Assembly (NCBI GenBank): GCA_016711925.1
Contig: JADJSA010000002.1
Span: 248,001 to 312,000 of the forward strand
Length of the DNA stretch: 64,000 bases
Reading direction: 5' to 3'
Source of the DNA: Candidatus Methylophosphatis haderslevensis
GTDB taxonomy: Bacteria; Pseudomonadota; Gammaproteobacteria; Burkholderiales; Rhodocyclaceae
Shown: positions 28,319 through 37,000 of the stretch, one piece after another
Numbering within the stretch: the stretch's first letter is position 1
Layout of the letters: every line of letters begins with the position of its first letter
Made by a program: the position numbers and the translations under genes
Notes under the pieces: model-generated
Told to the model about the DNA's origin: nothing
The model's input: only the letters and a program-made list of their open reading frames with translations
The model's database searches: none

Positions 28319-28897
28319 ATGCGGTCGATCGGACGCTGGCACTCGCTCTATCCGGTGGTCATGATCGGCCTGCTCGCCGCGCTGACGCTGTGGCTCAGCC
28401 GGGCGATGAATTTCGAACCGGTGCGCCAGGATGGCAAGCTGCGCCACGACCCGGACTACGTGGTCGACAACCTCAACGGCAAGCGCTTCGACGATCACGG
28501 CAAACTGCAGTATTCGCTGGTGGCCGACCACATGGTCCATTTCGCGGACGACGAATCGACCGAACTGACCAATCCGCGCGTGCTGCATCTGGGCCGCGGC
28601 ACGCCGCTGCGGATCAGCGCCCTGCGCGCCAACCTGAGCAAGGACGGCAAGATCGTCACGCTCAACGAGAATGTCCGCCTGGTGCGCGATGCCGCAAAGG
28701 ACAAACCGCAAATGACGCTCACCACGACCACGCTGACCGTGCTGCCCGACGACGAGTTTGCCTCGACGGCGGCGCCGGTCACCCTGACGCATGGCAAGTC
28801 GGTTGTCAACGGCACCGGCTTCGAGTACAACAACCTGACCGCGGTGGCCGTGCTCAAGGCCAATGTTCGCGGTGTTCTGCAACCGAAAGGCGGCTGA
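28319..28897 (+). CDS. lptC: LPS export protein LptC
   Basis: A 192-residue bitopic protein of the Lpt bridge. It has a short N-terminal anchor (PVVMIGLLAALTLWLS) and a periplasmic beta-jellyroll (DYVVDNLNGKRFDDHGKLQYSL; ISALRANLSKDGKIVTLNENV; VVNGTGFEYNN). LptC takes LPS from LptB2FG and hands it to LptA. It starts eight bases after kdsC and is followed by lptA. Confidence 0.93.
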   Translation: MRSIGRWHSLYPVVMIGLLAALTLWLSRAMNFEPVRQDGKLRHDPDYVVDNLNGKRFDDHGKLQYSLVADHMVHFADDESTELTNPRVLHLGRGTPLRISALRANLSKDGKIVTLNENVRLVRDAAKDKPQMTLTTTTLTVLPDDEFASTAAPVTLTHGKSVVNGTGFEYNNLTAVAVLKANVRGVLQPKGG

Positions 28898-28918
28898 GGC
28901 CGCGACGAAAGCAACACG

Positions 28919-29506
28919 ATGACCCTGCTCCGTATCCTCACCGCGCTTTGCCTTGCCCTCGCCGCCGCCGGAGCGATGGCCGAGAAGGCCGATCGCGGCA
29001 AGCCTGTCAATCTCGAGGCCGACAAGGTCACCGTCGACGACCGCAACAAGGTGCACGTCTACGAAGGCAATGTCATATTGACCCAGGGCACGCTGATCAT
29101 CCGCGCCGCCAAGGTCGTGGTGACACAGGATCTGGAAGGTTACCAGCGCGGCGTTGCCTACGCGCCGCCCGGCGGTCTGGCCAAGTTCCGCCAAAAGCGG
29201 GAAGGCCGCGACGATTACGTCGATGGCGAAGCCGAACGCATCGAGCAGGATGCCAAGACCGAAGTCACCCAGTTCTACAACAAGGCCTGGGTGCGCAGCG
29301 GGCAGGACGAAGTGCGCGGCGAATACATCCAGTACAACGGCCTCACCGAGAACTACCTGGTCACCAATGGACCCAATGCCACCGTCGTGCCAGGGCAGCA
29401 GGGCGGCGGCCGGGTACGCGCGGTGATCATGCCCAAGAACGGTACGCCGCCCCCCGCGACGGAGTCCCCGCCGCCCGCCCCCGCCAGGGCCAAGCCAAAA
29501 CCGTGA
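28919..29506 (+). CDS. lptA: periplasmic LPS transport protein LptA
   Basis: A 195-residue periplasmic OstA-family protein. It has a signal peptide (LLRILTALCLALAAAGAMA) and the jellyroll motif PVNLEADKVTVDDRNKVHVYEGNV, followed by GTLIIRAAKVVVTQD and GQDEVRGEYIQYNG. A Pro-rich tail closes the protein. LptA filaments carry LPS across the periplasm. It is the last gene of the block: the usual next genes lptB and rpoN are missing and a minus-strand transporter follows. Confidence 0.94.
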   Translation: MTLLRILTALCLALAAAGAMAEKADRGKPVNLEADKVTVDDRNKVHVYEGNVILTQGTLIIRAAKVVVTQDLEGYQRGVAYAPPGGLAKFRQKREGRDDYVDGEAERIEQDAKTEVTQFYNKAWVRSGQDEVRGEYIQYNGLTENYLVTNGPNATVVPGQQGGGRVRAVIMPKNGTPPPATESPPPAPARAKPKP

Positions 29507-29681
29507 CGCGAACGATCATGGCAAAGGAATTGGACGGACGCGCGTGCGGGACCGCGGATGCGACAGTTTCGCTGTTCGCGCAGCGCAGGAGAGGCGCCCC
29601 GGTTGCTGCAAACCCGACGCCAGGCGCGCCGGCCGTGGCCGACGCGCGAACCGCCTCACCGGCGAATCGCCGGGAACCGGA

Positions 29682-30557
29682 TCAGCGGCGCCCGATCACC
29701 AACCAGACGCCGACACCGCACAGCACCATGCCGACAAAGGCGCCGGCATCGAGCCGCTCGTCGAAGACGAGCCAGGCCAGCAGCGCCGTGCTCGGCGGCG
29801 TCAGGTAGAACAGCGTCGTAACCCGGGTTGCGGCGCCGCGCCGGATCAGCAGGTGCAGCAGCGAGATGGCGCCGATCGACAGCACCAGAGTCAGCCAGGC
29901 CAGCGCGAATACGAAACCCGGCGTCCAGTCGATGCGCCCGCTTTCGACGGCCAACGACAACGGGGCGACGACCAGCAGCGCCGCCGCGAACTGCACTGCC
30001 GACCCGGTCCACAAATCGAAGCTCGGCACGAATCGTTTCTGGTACAGCGTGCCGAGGGTGATGCTGGACAATCCCATCAGGGTGAGCGCGAGGGCGCCAT
30101 GCGAACCGCCGGCACCGATGCGCTGGCCGAGAACCAGCACCACGCCGACGAAGCCGAGCAGCAGGCCGAGCCACTGGATTCGCCGGATGCGCTCGCCGAG
30201 AAACAGCGCGCTGAGCAACGCAGTCAGTAGTGGCTGCAAGCCGACGATCAGCGCTACCTGGCCGGCCGACAGACCGCTGTGAATCGCACCGAACACCCCC
30301 GACAGGTAGCCCGCGTGCAGCAGCACACCGACGGCACCCAGATGGGCGCAGGTACGCCGGTCGGCAGGCCAGGGCCGGCGCAACGCCAGGGCCAGCAGCG
30401 CCAGCAGGCTCGCCACGCACGCGAAGCGAATCGTCAGGAAGGTCAGCGGTTCGACATGGGGAAGCCCCAGTTTCGCGCCGATGAATCCCGTGCTCCACAA
30501 CAGCACGAATGCGGCCGGTGCCATACCCAGCGCAACGGATTGAAATCTGCCGGACAT
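29682..30557 (-). CDS. EamA/DMT family transporter
   Basis: A 291-residue membrane protein with ten predicted helices in two EamA repeats. Visible hallmarks are FVLLWSTGFIGAKLGL at the start, LIVGLQPLLTALLSALFLGERI at the end of repeat one and LTPPSTALLAWLVFDERLDAGAFVGMVLCGVGVWLV in repeat two. DMT transporters export or import metabolites such as amino acids; the substrate cannot be read from the sequence. It is convergent with lptA and divergent from the phasin gene. Confidence 0.88.
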   Translation of the reverse strand: MSGRFQSVALGMAPAAFVLLWSTGFIGAKLGLPHVEPLTFLTIRFACVASLLALLALALRRPWPADRRTCAHLGAVGVLLHAGYLSGVFGAIHSGLSAGQVALIVGLQPLLTALLSALFLGERIRRIQWLGLLLGFVGVVLVLGQRIGAGGSHGALALTLMGLSSITLGTLYQKRFVPSFDLWTGSAVQFAAALLVVAPLSLAVESGRIDWTPGFVFALAWLTLVLSIGAISLLHLLIRRGAATRVTTLFYLTPPSTALLAWLVFDERLDAGAFVGMVLCGVGVWLVIGRR

Positions 30558-30598
30558 TCGGAAAGTCGTGGGAACCGGATTTTGCGCTGCGTCAAATA

Positions 30599-30618
30599 CA
30601 TCCGGGAAATCCCGGATG
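30599..30618. promoter_or_regulatory. perfect 9-base palindrome upstream of the EamA transporter gene
   Basis: CATCCGGGA, two bases, TCCCGGATG forms a perfect inverted repeat 42 bases upstream of the EamA start in the region shared with the phasin gene. No T-run follows, so it looks more like an operator than a terminator. The regulator is unknown. Confidence 0.4.
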
Positions 30619-30649
30619 CTCGAAATGTAAGATAAAACCGCCTCGATTT

Positions 30650-30677
30650 TTCAAAGTCTTATCGACACACTTATAAT
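30650..30677 (+). promoter_or_regulatory. possible upstream promoter of the phasin gene
   Basis: TTCAAA (30650-30655) and a perfect TATAAT (30672-30677) are 16 bases apart. The first TGCAGTGCA palindrome begins right at the end of the -10, where a bound repressor would block transcription. Confidence 0.35.
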
Positions 30678-30694
30678 TGTTGCAGTGCAACAAA
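30678..30694. promoter_or_regulatory. operator-like palindrome 1 (PhaR candidate)
   Basis: TGTTGCAGTGCAACAAA contains a perfect inverted repeat, TTGTTGCA-G-TGCAACAA, over 30677-30693. It lies 4 bases upstream of the -35 of the strong promoter. It matches palindrome 2 at 15 of 17 positions. PHA-responsive PhaR repressors bind TGC/GCA-type palindromes at phasin promoters; assignment to PhaR is inference. Confidence 0.55.
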
Positions 30695-30698
30695 TCTG

Positions 30699-30726
30699 TT
30701 GACATCGTAAATTTCAAGCCTATAAT
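30699..30726 (+). promoter_or_regulatory. consensus sigma-70 promoter of the phasin gene
   Basis: TTGACA (30699-30704) and TATAAT (30721-30726) are both exact consensus hexamers with a 16-base spacer. The start site should be near 30733, about 85 bases before the ATG. It lies in a markedly AT-rich stretch and is bracketed by two similar palindromes. Confidence 0.82.
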
Positions 30727-30735
30727 CCACTTTAA

Positions 30736-30752
30736 TGATGCAGTGCACCAAA
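30736..30752. promoter_or_regulatory. operator-like palindrome 2 (PhaR candidate)
   Basis: TGATGCAGTGCACCAAA covers the predicted start region of the strong promoter and shares 15 of 17 bases with palindrome 1, centred 58 bases upstream. The pairing suggests cooperative binding or DNA looping by one repressor. Confidence 0.5.
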
Positions 30753-30817
30753 CAATTGTGATGACGCCGCATCAGCAACCACAGCCCCAGTTAAACGATT
30801 TTGTCAGGAGAAACCAA

Positions 30818-31384
30818 ATGTTCACCACCCCCGAACAGCTCGCCAATGCGAACAAAGCCAGCGTCGAAGCCCTGCTGACCATTGCCAATACCACGTTTGC
30901 GTCGGCCGAGCGCCTTGCCGCGCTCAATCTGAATACCGCCCGTGCTGTGCTGGAAGAAAGCGTCGCCAATGCCAAGTCCATGCTGTCCGCCAAGGATCTG
31001 CAGGAACTGATGAGCATGCAGGCCTCGTTGGCCCAGCCGATCGTCGAGAAGGCCGTCGCCTACTCGCGCAGCGTGTACGAGATTGCCACCCAGACACAGG
31101 AAGAACTGTCGAAGGTCGCAGAAGTCCAGATGTTCGAAGTTAACAAGAACTTCTCTGCCGCGCTCGACCAGGCCGCCAAGTCGGCCCCTGCCGGTTCCGA
31201 CGTTGCCGTCGCCGCGGTCAAGTCGGCCATCGCCGCCGCCAACAGCGCCTACGACAGCATGAACAAGGCCGCCAAGCAGGTTGCCGAAATCGCCGAAGCC
31301 AACGTTGCCGCAGCCACCAACGCCACGGTCAAGGCTGTCGGTGCCGCCGCCGCCGCTGCGCCGAAGGCCAAGAAGTCGGCCTGA
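30818..31384 (+). CDS. phaP: phasin (polyhydroxyalkanoate granule-associated protein)
   Basis: A 188-residue alpha-helical phasin_2-type protein. It begins MFTTPEQLANANKASVEALLTIANTTFASAERLAALNLNTARAVLEE and ends in an Ala/Lys-rich tail (AAAAAAPKAKKSA) like the low-complexity C-termini of betaproteobacterial PhaP proteins. Phasins coat PHA granules and control their size and number. The ATG at 30818 follows CAGGAG; upstream in-frame codons are leader. The dedicated promoter, paired palindromes and terminator indicate a strongly expressed, monocistronic, regulated gene. No PHA synthase lies in the window. Confidence 0.93.
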   Translation: MFTTPEQLANANKASVEALLTIANTTFASAERLAALNLNTARAVLEESVANAKSMLSAKDLQELMSMQASLAQPIVEKAVAYSRSVYEIATQTQEELSKVAEVQMFEVNKNFSAALDQAAKSAPAGSDVAVAAVKSAIAAANSAYDSMNKAAKQVAEIAEANVAAATNATVKAVGAAAAAAPKAKKSA

Positions 31385-31411
31385 TCACCCTGCACTAGCC
31401 TCCTCCAGAGG

Positions 31412-31441
31412 AACCCCGCCGCACTCCGGCGGGGTTTTTTC
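31412..31441 (+). terminator. rho-independent terminator of the phasin gene
   Basis: CCCCGCCG (31414-31421), a five-base loop and CGGCGGGG (31427-31434) form a perfect eight-base GC stem followed by six T residues. It sits 27 bases after the phasin stop codon. Confidence 0.93.
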
Positions 31442-31507
31442 GTTTGCCGGCGTGCCGGGCTACGGCAGCCGGTCCGGGCGGTTGTCGACCCGAGACAAAC
31501 GCGACGG

Positions 31508-31651
31508 CTACTTCTGCTCCGGCACCGGGCCGCCTTCCGCGACCGGCGCAGGCGGCGCAGGCGGCGCCTTCTTCTTCGCCTTGGCTTCCTTCTTGCGCTC
31601 TTTCTCCAACTCGCGCTGACGTTTCTCGAACTGGTAATTTGGCTTCGCCAT
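31508..31651 (-). CDS. 47-residue lysine-rich small protein
   Basis: A short frame with a good ribosome site (GGAGAAG, seven bases before the ATG) encodes MAKPNYQFEKRQRELEKERK, continuing Lys/Ala-rich and ending PAPVAEGGPVPEQK. It is highly charged, likely helical in its first 30 residues, with a Pro/Ala tail. Similar MAKPNYQFEKRQ-type proteins recur in betaproteobacteria as conserved hypotheticals, to my recollection. There is no signal peptide or membrane segment. Function unknown; a nucleic-acid or ribosome contact is possible from the charge but not shown. Confidence 0.72.
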   Translation of the reverse strand: MAKPNYQFEKRQRELEKERKKEAKAKKKAPPAPPAPVAEGGPVPEQK

Positions 31652-31766
31652 GCTGACTTCTCCGGTGGTGACGGCGTAGACGATAACCCAGAGTGGCGCC
31701 GGCCGGCGCGCGAGATGCCCTCATCCGCGCACCGGCGCGATCACGCCCCGGGCCGGCGCAGCCGCA

Positions 31767-32309
31767 CTACTCGATGGTCAGGCGCGGCAGCCAGTAAGAG
31801 CCGTCGTCGGCGCGCTGCAGAAACTCCGCGGTCAAAGGCCGGCGCCGGTCGCCCTGCGGCACGATGATCGGCTCCATGTCGGCATCGTAGAGCGTGCCGA
31901 CCAGCCGCTCGCCGTCGGCAGCGAGCTTCCAGTACAGGCCGTTGCGCGGGTCGAGATTCACCGACGCCGGCTTCTTGTGCATGAAGAGCAACTGATATTC
32001 CAGCGCCGCCAGGTCGTCGAGCGCCACCTCGCGCTCGCCGCCATAGGGAAAATGGCAAAGATGCTGGCTGCTGCCGGCCAGGCAGCGGAACGGCCGCATG
32101 GCGAGAAAATATTCGCCGAAGCGGCTCTCGTCGATCCGCAGGGCGAACTTTGACCGGCCGTTGGCCAGCGGCTCGAAACTCACGCTGCCGATGCGCAGCT
32201 TCTCGCCGGCCGCGTTGCCCAGCCACACCGATTTCTCGCCGGCAAGCGGATTGGCCGATGCCGAGGCCGCCCAAAGTGCCGAAACCATCAGTAACCCGAT
32301 TCTGCCCAT
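31767..32309 (-). CDS. hypothetical exported protein
   Basis: A 180-residue protein with a Sec signal peptide (MGRIGLLMVSALWAASASA, cleavage before NPLAGE). The mature part is beta-rich: VSFEPLANGRSKFALRID, EYFLAMRPFRCLAGSSQHLCHFPYGG with a likely disulfide Cys pair, and LEYQLLFMHKKPA. I do not recognise a named domain with certainty. It lies 28 bases upstream of nothing but the small protein and follows the MoaB/CinA-type gene on the same strand, so it may share its transcript. No catalytic motif is evident. Confidence 0.7.
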   Translation of the reverse strand: MGRIGLLMVSALWAASASANPLAGEKSVWLGNAAGEKLRIGSVSFEPLANGRSKFALRIDESRFGEYFLAMRPFRCLAGSSQHLCHFPYGGEREVALDDLAALEYQLLFMHKKPASVNLDPRNGLYWKLAADGERLVGTLYDADMEPIIVPQGDRRRPLTAEFLQRADDGSYWLPRLTIE

Positions 32310-32337
32310 CTGCCTCTCCTCGCGACCGCCACCGCGT

Positions 32338-33108
32338 TCACTGGCCGAACGCCTGCCACTCGACTCCGCGCCGCGTCAGTTCGGCGCGGATTTCCACCAT
32401 CGCCGCGCCGACCTCGCGCGGCTCGCCGGTCATGCCCAGCTCGATATGCCGGCGCACGCCGTTGCCGCCGAACGACGGCAGGCTGGACAGTGTCGCGCCC
32501 GCGTACTTTTCGCTGATCGCGTTCATCAGGTCGAGCAGATCGCCCTCGCCGGCCTCATAGACGAGGATCGCCTCGCGCGCGATTTCCCGCGCGTGATGCA
32601 GGTGGCGGTAATGCGTGTCGAGCACCCATTCGGTCATCGGCCAGGCCATCTCGGGAAAGCCCGGCATGAACCAGTGATCGCCCACATTGAAACCGGGGAT
32701 GCGATTGAACGGATTCGGAATCGCGCGCGCGCCGGCGGGAAACTCGCCCAGCCGAAACCGGCGCCGCAGCAGTTCCTCGGTGCACTTCGGGTCGCCGGCG
32801 AAGCGCGCGCGAATCTCGCGCTCGGCCTCCGGATGCAGTTCGAGCGGCACGCCCAGGGCCGCCGCCGCGGCCTGCCGCGTGTGATCGTCCGGCGTGGCGC
32901 CGATGCCGCCGAAAGAGAGCACGATGTCGTCGGTGGCGAAGCTATGGCGGAACGCCTCGACCAGCCGCAGCCGCTCGTCGCCGATGTAGGTCGCCCAGGC
33001 AAGCTGCAGGCCGCGCGCGGCGAGCAGTTCGAGCAGCTTTGCGAAGTGTTTGTCCTGGCGGCGGCCGGAAATGATCTCGTCGCCGATGATGTAGGCACCG
33101 ATTGCCAA
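32338..33108 (-). CDS. MoaB/MogA-fold (CinA N-terminal type) molybdopterin-binding domain protein, TTG start
   Basis: A 256-residue protein of the competence/damage-inducible CinA N-terminal family. The MoCF-fold motif IGDEIISGRRQDKHF near residue 10 and FGGIGATPDDHTRQAAA near 70 are diagnostic. The CinA C-terminal pyridine-nucleotide deamidase domain is absent. The TTG at 33108 is chosen because GAGGAG lies directly upstream and MAIGAYIIGDEI is the family N-terminus; no ATG is available nearby. The gene starts 10 bases after the EI24 gene. The biochemical role of single-domain members is unclear. Confidence 0.82.
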   Translation of the reverse strand: MAIGAYIIGDEIISGRRQDKHFAKLLELLAARGLQLAWATYIGDERLRLVEAFRHSFATDDIVLSFGGIGATPDDHTRQAAAAALGVPLELHPEAEREIRARFAGDPKCTEELLRRRFRLGEFPAGARAIPNPFNRIPGFNVGDHWFMPGFPEMAWPMTEWVLDTHYRHLHHAREIAREAILVYEAGEGDLLDLMNAISEKYAGATLSSLPSFGGNGVRRHIELGMTGEPREVGAAMVEIRAELTRRGVEWQAFGQ

Positions 33109-33118
33109 AACGCTCTCC

Positions 33119-33841
33119 TCATTTGCCTGCGCGCATGCGCCGCAGACCCTCCAGACAATAATGCACGAACGCCAGTCCGGCGAAGGCCGGTGCAAACAGA
33201 TTGAGCAGCGGCACGTAGTTCAGCGCCCCGGCGCCGAGGCCCACCAGCAGCAGCTTGCCGCGATGCGTGGCGACCATCTTGCGGTACTCGTCGCGATCGG
33301 CGTGTTGCATCAACGCGTCATAGCGGTAGGCGCGCTGGTTGAGCCAGGCCGACAGCAGCAGCGGCAACAGCAGCCCCAGCCCCGGAATCAGCCACAGCGG
33401 CAGGCTCGCGATCATGCCGGCCAGATACCAGGCCAGCGCCACCAGCGCATTGGCGAGGCTGCCGGTCTGGCTGCCGCCGTGGCGCTTTTCCAGATCCGCA
33501 TAATCGCGTTGTGCGACAAGTTCGAGCACCAGCGGCAACGCGAACACCGCAACGATCATCGCCGCCGTGACGTAGATCAGCGGAATCAGCGCCAGAAACA
33601 GCAGCACACCGGCGGTGAGGCTCGCCGCGCTGGCCGCCTGCTGCGCACCGAACCAGCCGGCCAGCCAGGAAAAATTGCCCAGCGCGCCGGCCAGCCAGGC
33701 CGCCAACGTACTGCCGTAAAACCACGCCAGCGCACCCCACAGCGCGACCGAGGCCAGCGACGGCCAGATCAGGTGCCAGAGTATGCCCGGCTGCGACAGG
33801 CTGCGCAGCGCGCGCGAAAAGCTGGTGGCTATCGGTGACAC
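33119..33841 (-). CDS. EI24 domain (CysZ-like) membrane protein
   Basis: A 240-residue membrane protein with five to six hydrophobic helices and the EI24/CysZ features: SLSQPGILWHLIWPSL at the N-terminus, WYLAGMIASLPLWLIPGLGLLLPLLLSAWLNQRAYRYDALM in the middle and GAGALNYVPLLNLFAPAFAGLAFVHYCLE near the end. CysZ takes up sulfate, but EI24 proteins outside the cys locus are not proven transporters. The GTG at 33841 (SPIATSFSRALRSL) is chosen because it directly precedes the conserved start. Confidence 0.83.
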   Translation of the reverse strand: MSPIATSFSRALRSLSQPGILWHLIWPSLASVALWGALAWFYGSTLAAWLAGALGNFSWLAGWFGAQQAASAASLTAGVLLFLALIPLIYVTAAMIVAVFALPLVLELVAQRDYADLEKRHGGSQTGSLANALVALAWYLAGMIASLPLWLIPGLGLLLPLLLSAWLNQRAYRYDALMQHADRDEYRKMVATHRGKLLLVGLGAGALNYVPLLNLFAPAFAGLAFVHYCLEGLRRMRAGK

Positions 33842-33875
33842 GGATCCATCGTCTCCAAAAACAGGTGGCCTGCAG

Positions 33876-33973
33876 GCCGCATGGACTGGGCATCTACAGG
33901 CACCCCGCCCGGAGAGCGCCGTTGCACGCGCTCCTCCGGCCTGCCTGACCCCGGCGCGCCGCTGCATGCGGCT
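33876..33973. repeat. palindromic intergenic repeat, copy B (degenerate)
   Basis: This gap between hrpA and the EI24 gene contains GCCGCATGGACTGGGCATCTAC, then GCCCGGAGAGCGCC, and ends with GCTGCATGCGGCT. The order and spacing match copy D at 61612, but the arms have diverged and an extra 40 bases separate the halves. Confidence 0.5.
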
Positions 33974-34009
33974 CCCGGCCTTGCGATGGTACGGCAGCGG
34001 CGAATCATC

Positions 34010-37000
34010 TCACGCATGCGCCCGCGCCTCCCAGATCTTCTGCAAGCGCTTCACCGAGACCGGCATCCGCGTGCGGAGTTCCTGCGCGAACAGCGCGACG
34101 CGCAATTCTTCCAGCAGCCAGCGGAATTCCTCCAGTTGCGGATCGGCCACGCCGCTTCTGGCGCGCCGCGCTGCTCTCGCGCTCGAACGGCACGGCGAGC
34201 GCTTTCCACTCCGCCATCAGGCGCGCGTCGCGTGCCGGATCGGCGCGCAGCTTGTCGATGCGCAGGCTCGCCGCCCTGAGGTAGCGCGGCAACTGCTGCA
34301 GGCGCTCGAACGGCAGATCGGCAATGAAGCGCTTGCCGACCAGCGCCGCGCATTGCGCGTCGATGTCCGCCGCCGGCTGCGGCAGCGCCTTGAGCGTGGC
34401 CAGCTTTTTCAGCAGCGCCGCGTGCTCGGCGAGGATGCTCATGGCAAGTCGCGCGAGTTCCTGCGCCACCAGCGTGATGCGCGGCTTTGCCTCGGCCACC
34501 CGCTGCCCAAAACTCGCCGCATCGACCGGCAATGGCGCCAGCATGCAGGTGCGGTCGAGCGTGGCGCCGACCAGTTGCGCCTTGAGTTCCGCCTCGCTGC
34601 CGAGCGCCATGAACAGCATGCCCATGTCGCGCAGACCGGGCAGGCTCTTCTCGATGAACTTGACCTGGTCCTTGAGCGCGAGCGCAAACAGGCGGCGCAG
34701 GCCGGCGCGATGCATCGCCTGCGCCTTGTCCGGCGTGTCGAACACGCGCAGCGCCACGCCCGCGCCCTCATCCACCAGCGCCGGGAAGCCGACCACCGGC
34801 CGGCCAGCGACGGCAACTTCCATGATCTCCGGCAGCGTGCCGAAGGTCCACGACACCTGCCCCGCAAGCAGCGCCGGCATTGGCGCTGCGGGCCGGCTGT
34901 CCGCAACACCGCTCGCAGCGGGCTTCTCCGGCGTGGCCGGCCTGCGAGGTCCAGCCGATGCGGCTTGCGGGGCAGGTGCGGCTGCGCCACCGCGACGTTG
35001 GCCGCCTCGAAGCGTTTCTGCACCTCGCCCGCGAAGCGCCCGCGCAACTCGGCCAGATTGCGCGACTGGCCGAGCACGCGGCGGTGTTCGTCGACGACGC
35101 GGAAATTCATCGACAAGTGCGCCGGCAGATTCTCCGCGCGGATCGATTCCAGCGGCATCTTCAGCGACACGCGCTCCTCGATGTCGCGCGACAGCACGCG
35201 CAGCAGCGGCTGTTCGGTATCGAGCTCGCCATCCTCGGCGCGGGCGCAGAAATCCTGCGCGTATTCCCTGATCGGCTGCAGGCGGTGGCGAATCTTCTGC
35301 GGCACGGTGCGCGCGAGCTGGCTCACCTTCTCCTCGAGCATGCCCGGCACCAGCCATTCGCAGCGCGCGGCCGGCACCTGGTTGAGCAGCGGCAGCGGCA
35401 CGGTCAATGTGACGCCGTCATCGGCTGCGCCAGGGTCGTGCTGGTAGCTGAGCTTGAGCTTCTGCCCGTGCAGTTCGAACTCCGGCGGAAAGCGATCGGT
35501 CGTCACGCCGGCCGCCTCGTGGCGCATCAACTGTTCGCGCTCCAGAAACAAGAGTTTCGGCTGCTTCGATTCGGCATCGCGCCGCCAGGCCTCGAAGGCG
35601 CGCACGTCGATGGTGTCGGCCGGCAGCAGCGCATCGTAGAAGGCGTGGATCAGTTCCTCATCCACCAGCACGTCGGGCCGGCGCGTCTTGTGTTCTAGGC
35701 GCTCGATGTCGGCGATCAGCTTCTGGTTGTGCTGGAAGAACGGCGCGCGCCGCGCCACGTCCTCCGGCAGTTCGCCGCGCACCAGCGCCTCGCGGATGAA
35801 AATCTCGCGGCACTGCACGGGGTCGATGCGCGAATACGCCACCGGCCGCCGCGCATAAAGCACGATGCCGTACAGCGTGGCCCGCTCGAAGGCCACGACA
35901 TGCCCGCTGCCCTTCGACCAGTGCGGCTCGAACACATGCTTCTTCACCAGGTGCGCGCCGACCTGCTCGATCCACTCCGGCTCGATCTTCGCCAGGCAGC
36001 GCGCGTACAGCCGCGTGGTCTCGACCAGCTCGGCCGCCATCACCCACTTGCCGGCCTTCTTCGCCAGCGCCGAACCGGGATGCGGATACCACTTGATGCC
36101 GCGCGCGCCCAGATAGTGCTGATCTTCGTCAGACTTGAGGCCGATGTTGCCGAGCAGCCCGGCCAGCAGCGCCTTGTGGATTTCGTCGTAGGTGGCGGGC
36201 TTTTCGTTCTCCTTCCAGCCGTGCTCGGCGGCCAGCACATGCAGTTGCGCGTGCACGTCGCGCCACTCGCGCATGCGCATGTAGTTGAGGAAATGCTGGC
36301 GGCACCAGTCGCGCTGCTTCTTTTGCGTTTGGTGCGTCCATTGCTCGTCGAACGCCGCCCAGGCGCGCAGGAACCAGAGGAACTCCGAGCGCTGCTCGGC
36401 CTCCGGCCCGCGGAACTTCGCATGCGCCTGATCGGCCGAGCCGGCCGCCTCCTGCGGCCGGTCGCGCGGATCCTGCACCGACAGCGCGGCGGCGATGATC
36501 AGCACTTCGCGCAGCGCGCCCTGCTCGCGCGCGGCAAGGATCATGCGGCCGATCTTCGGGTCGACCGGCAGTTTCGCCAGTTCGCGGCCGAGCGGCGTCA
36601 GCGCGCGATCTTCGTCGACCGCACCGAGTTCGTTCAACAGTTGATAGCCGTCGGCCACCATGCGCGGCAGCGGCCGGTCGAGAAAGGGAAAATCCTCGAC
36701 CTCGCCCAGCTTGAGCGAGCCCATGCGCAGGATCACGCCGGCCAGCGACGAGCGCATGATCTCCGGGTCGGTGTGCGCGGGGCGCTTGGCAAAATCGTCT
36801 TCGGCGTAGAGCCGAAAGCAGACGCCGCTCGCCACGCGGCCGCAGCGCCCGGCGCGCTGTTTGGCTGCCGATTGCGCCACCGGTTCGACCTGCAACTGCT
36901 CGACCTTGTTGCGATGGGAATAGCGCTTGACCCGCGCCAGCCCGGTGTCGACCACGTAGCGGATGCCCGGCACCGTCAGCGAGGTTTCGGCGACGTTGGT

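Noticed and set aside
29507..29681. Remnant of lptB after lptA
   Set aside because: No ABC motif is seen in any frame; the open frame there is Arg/Ala/Pro-rich and overlaps the transporter gene.
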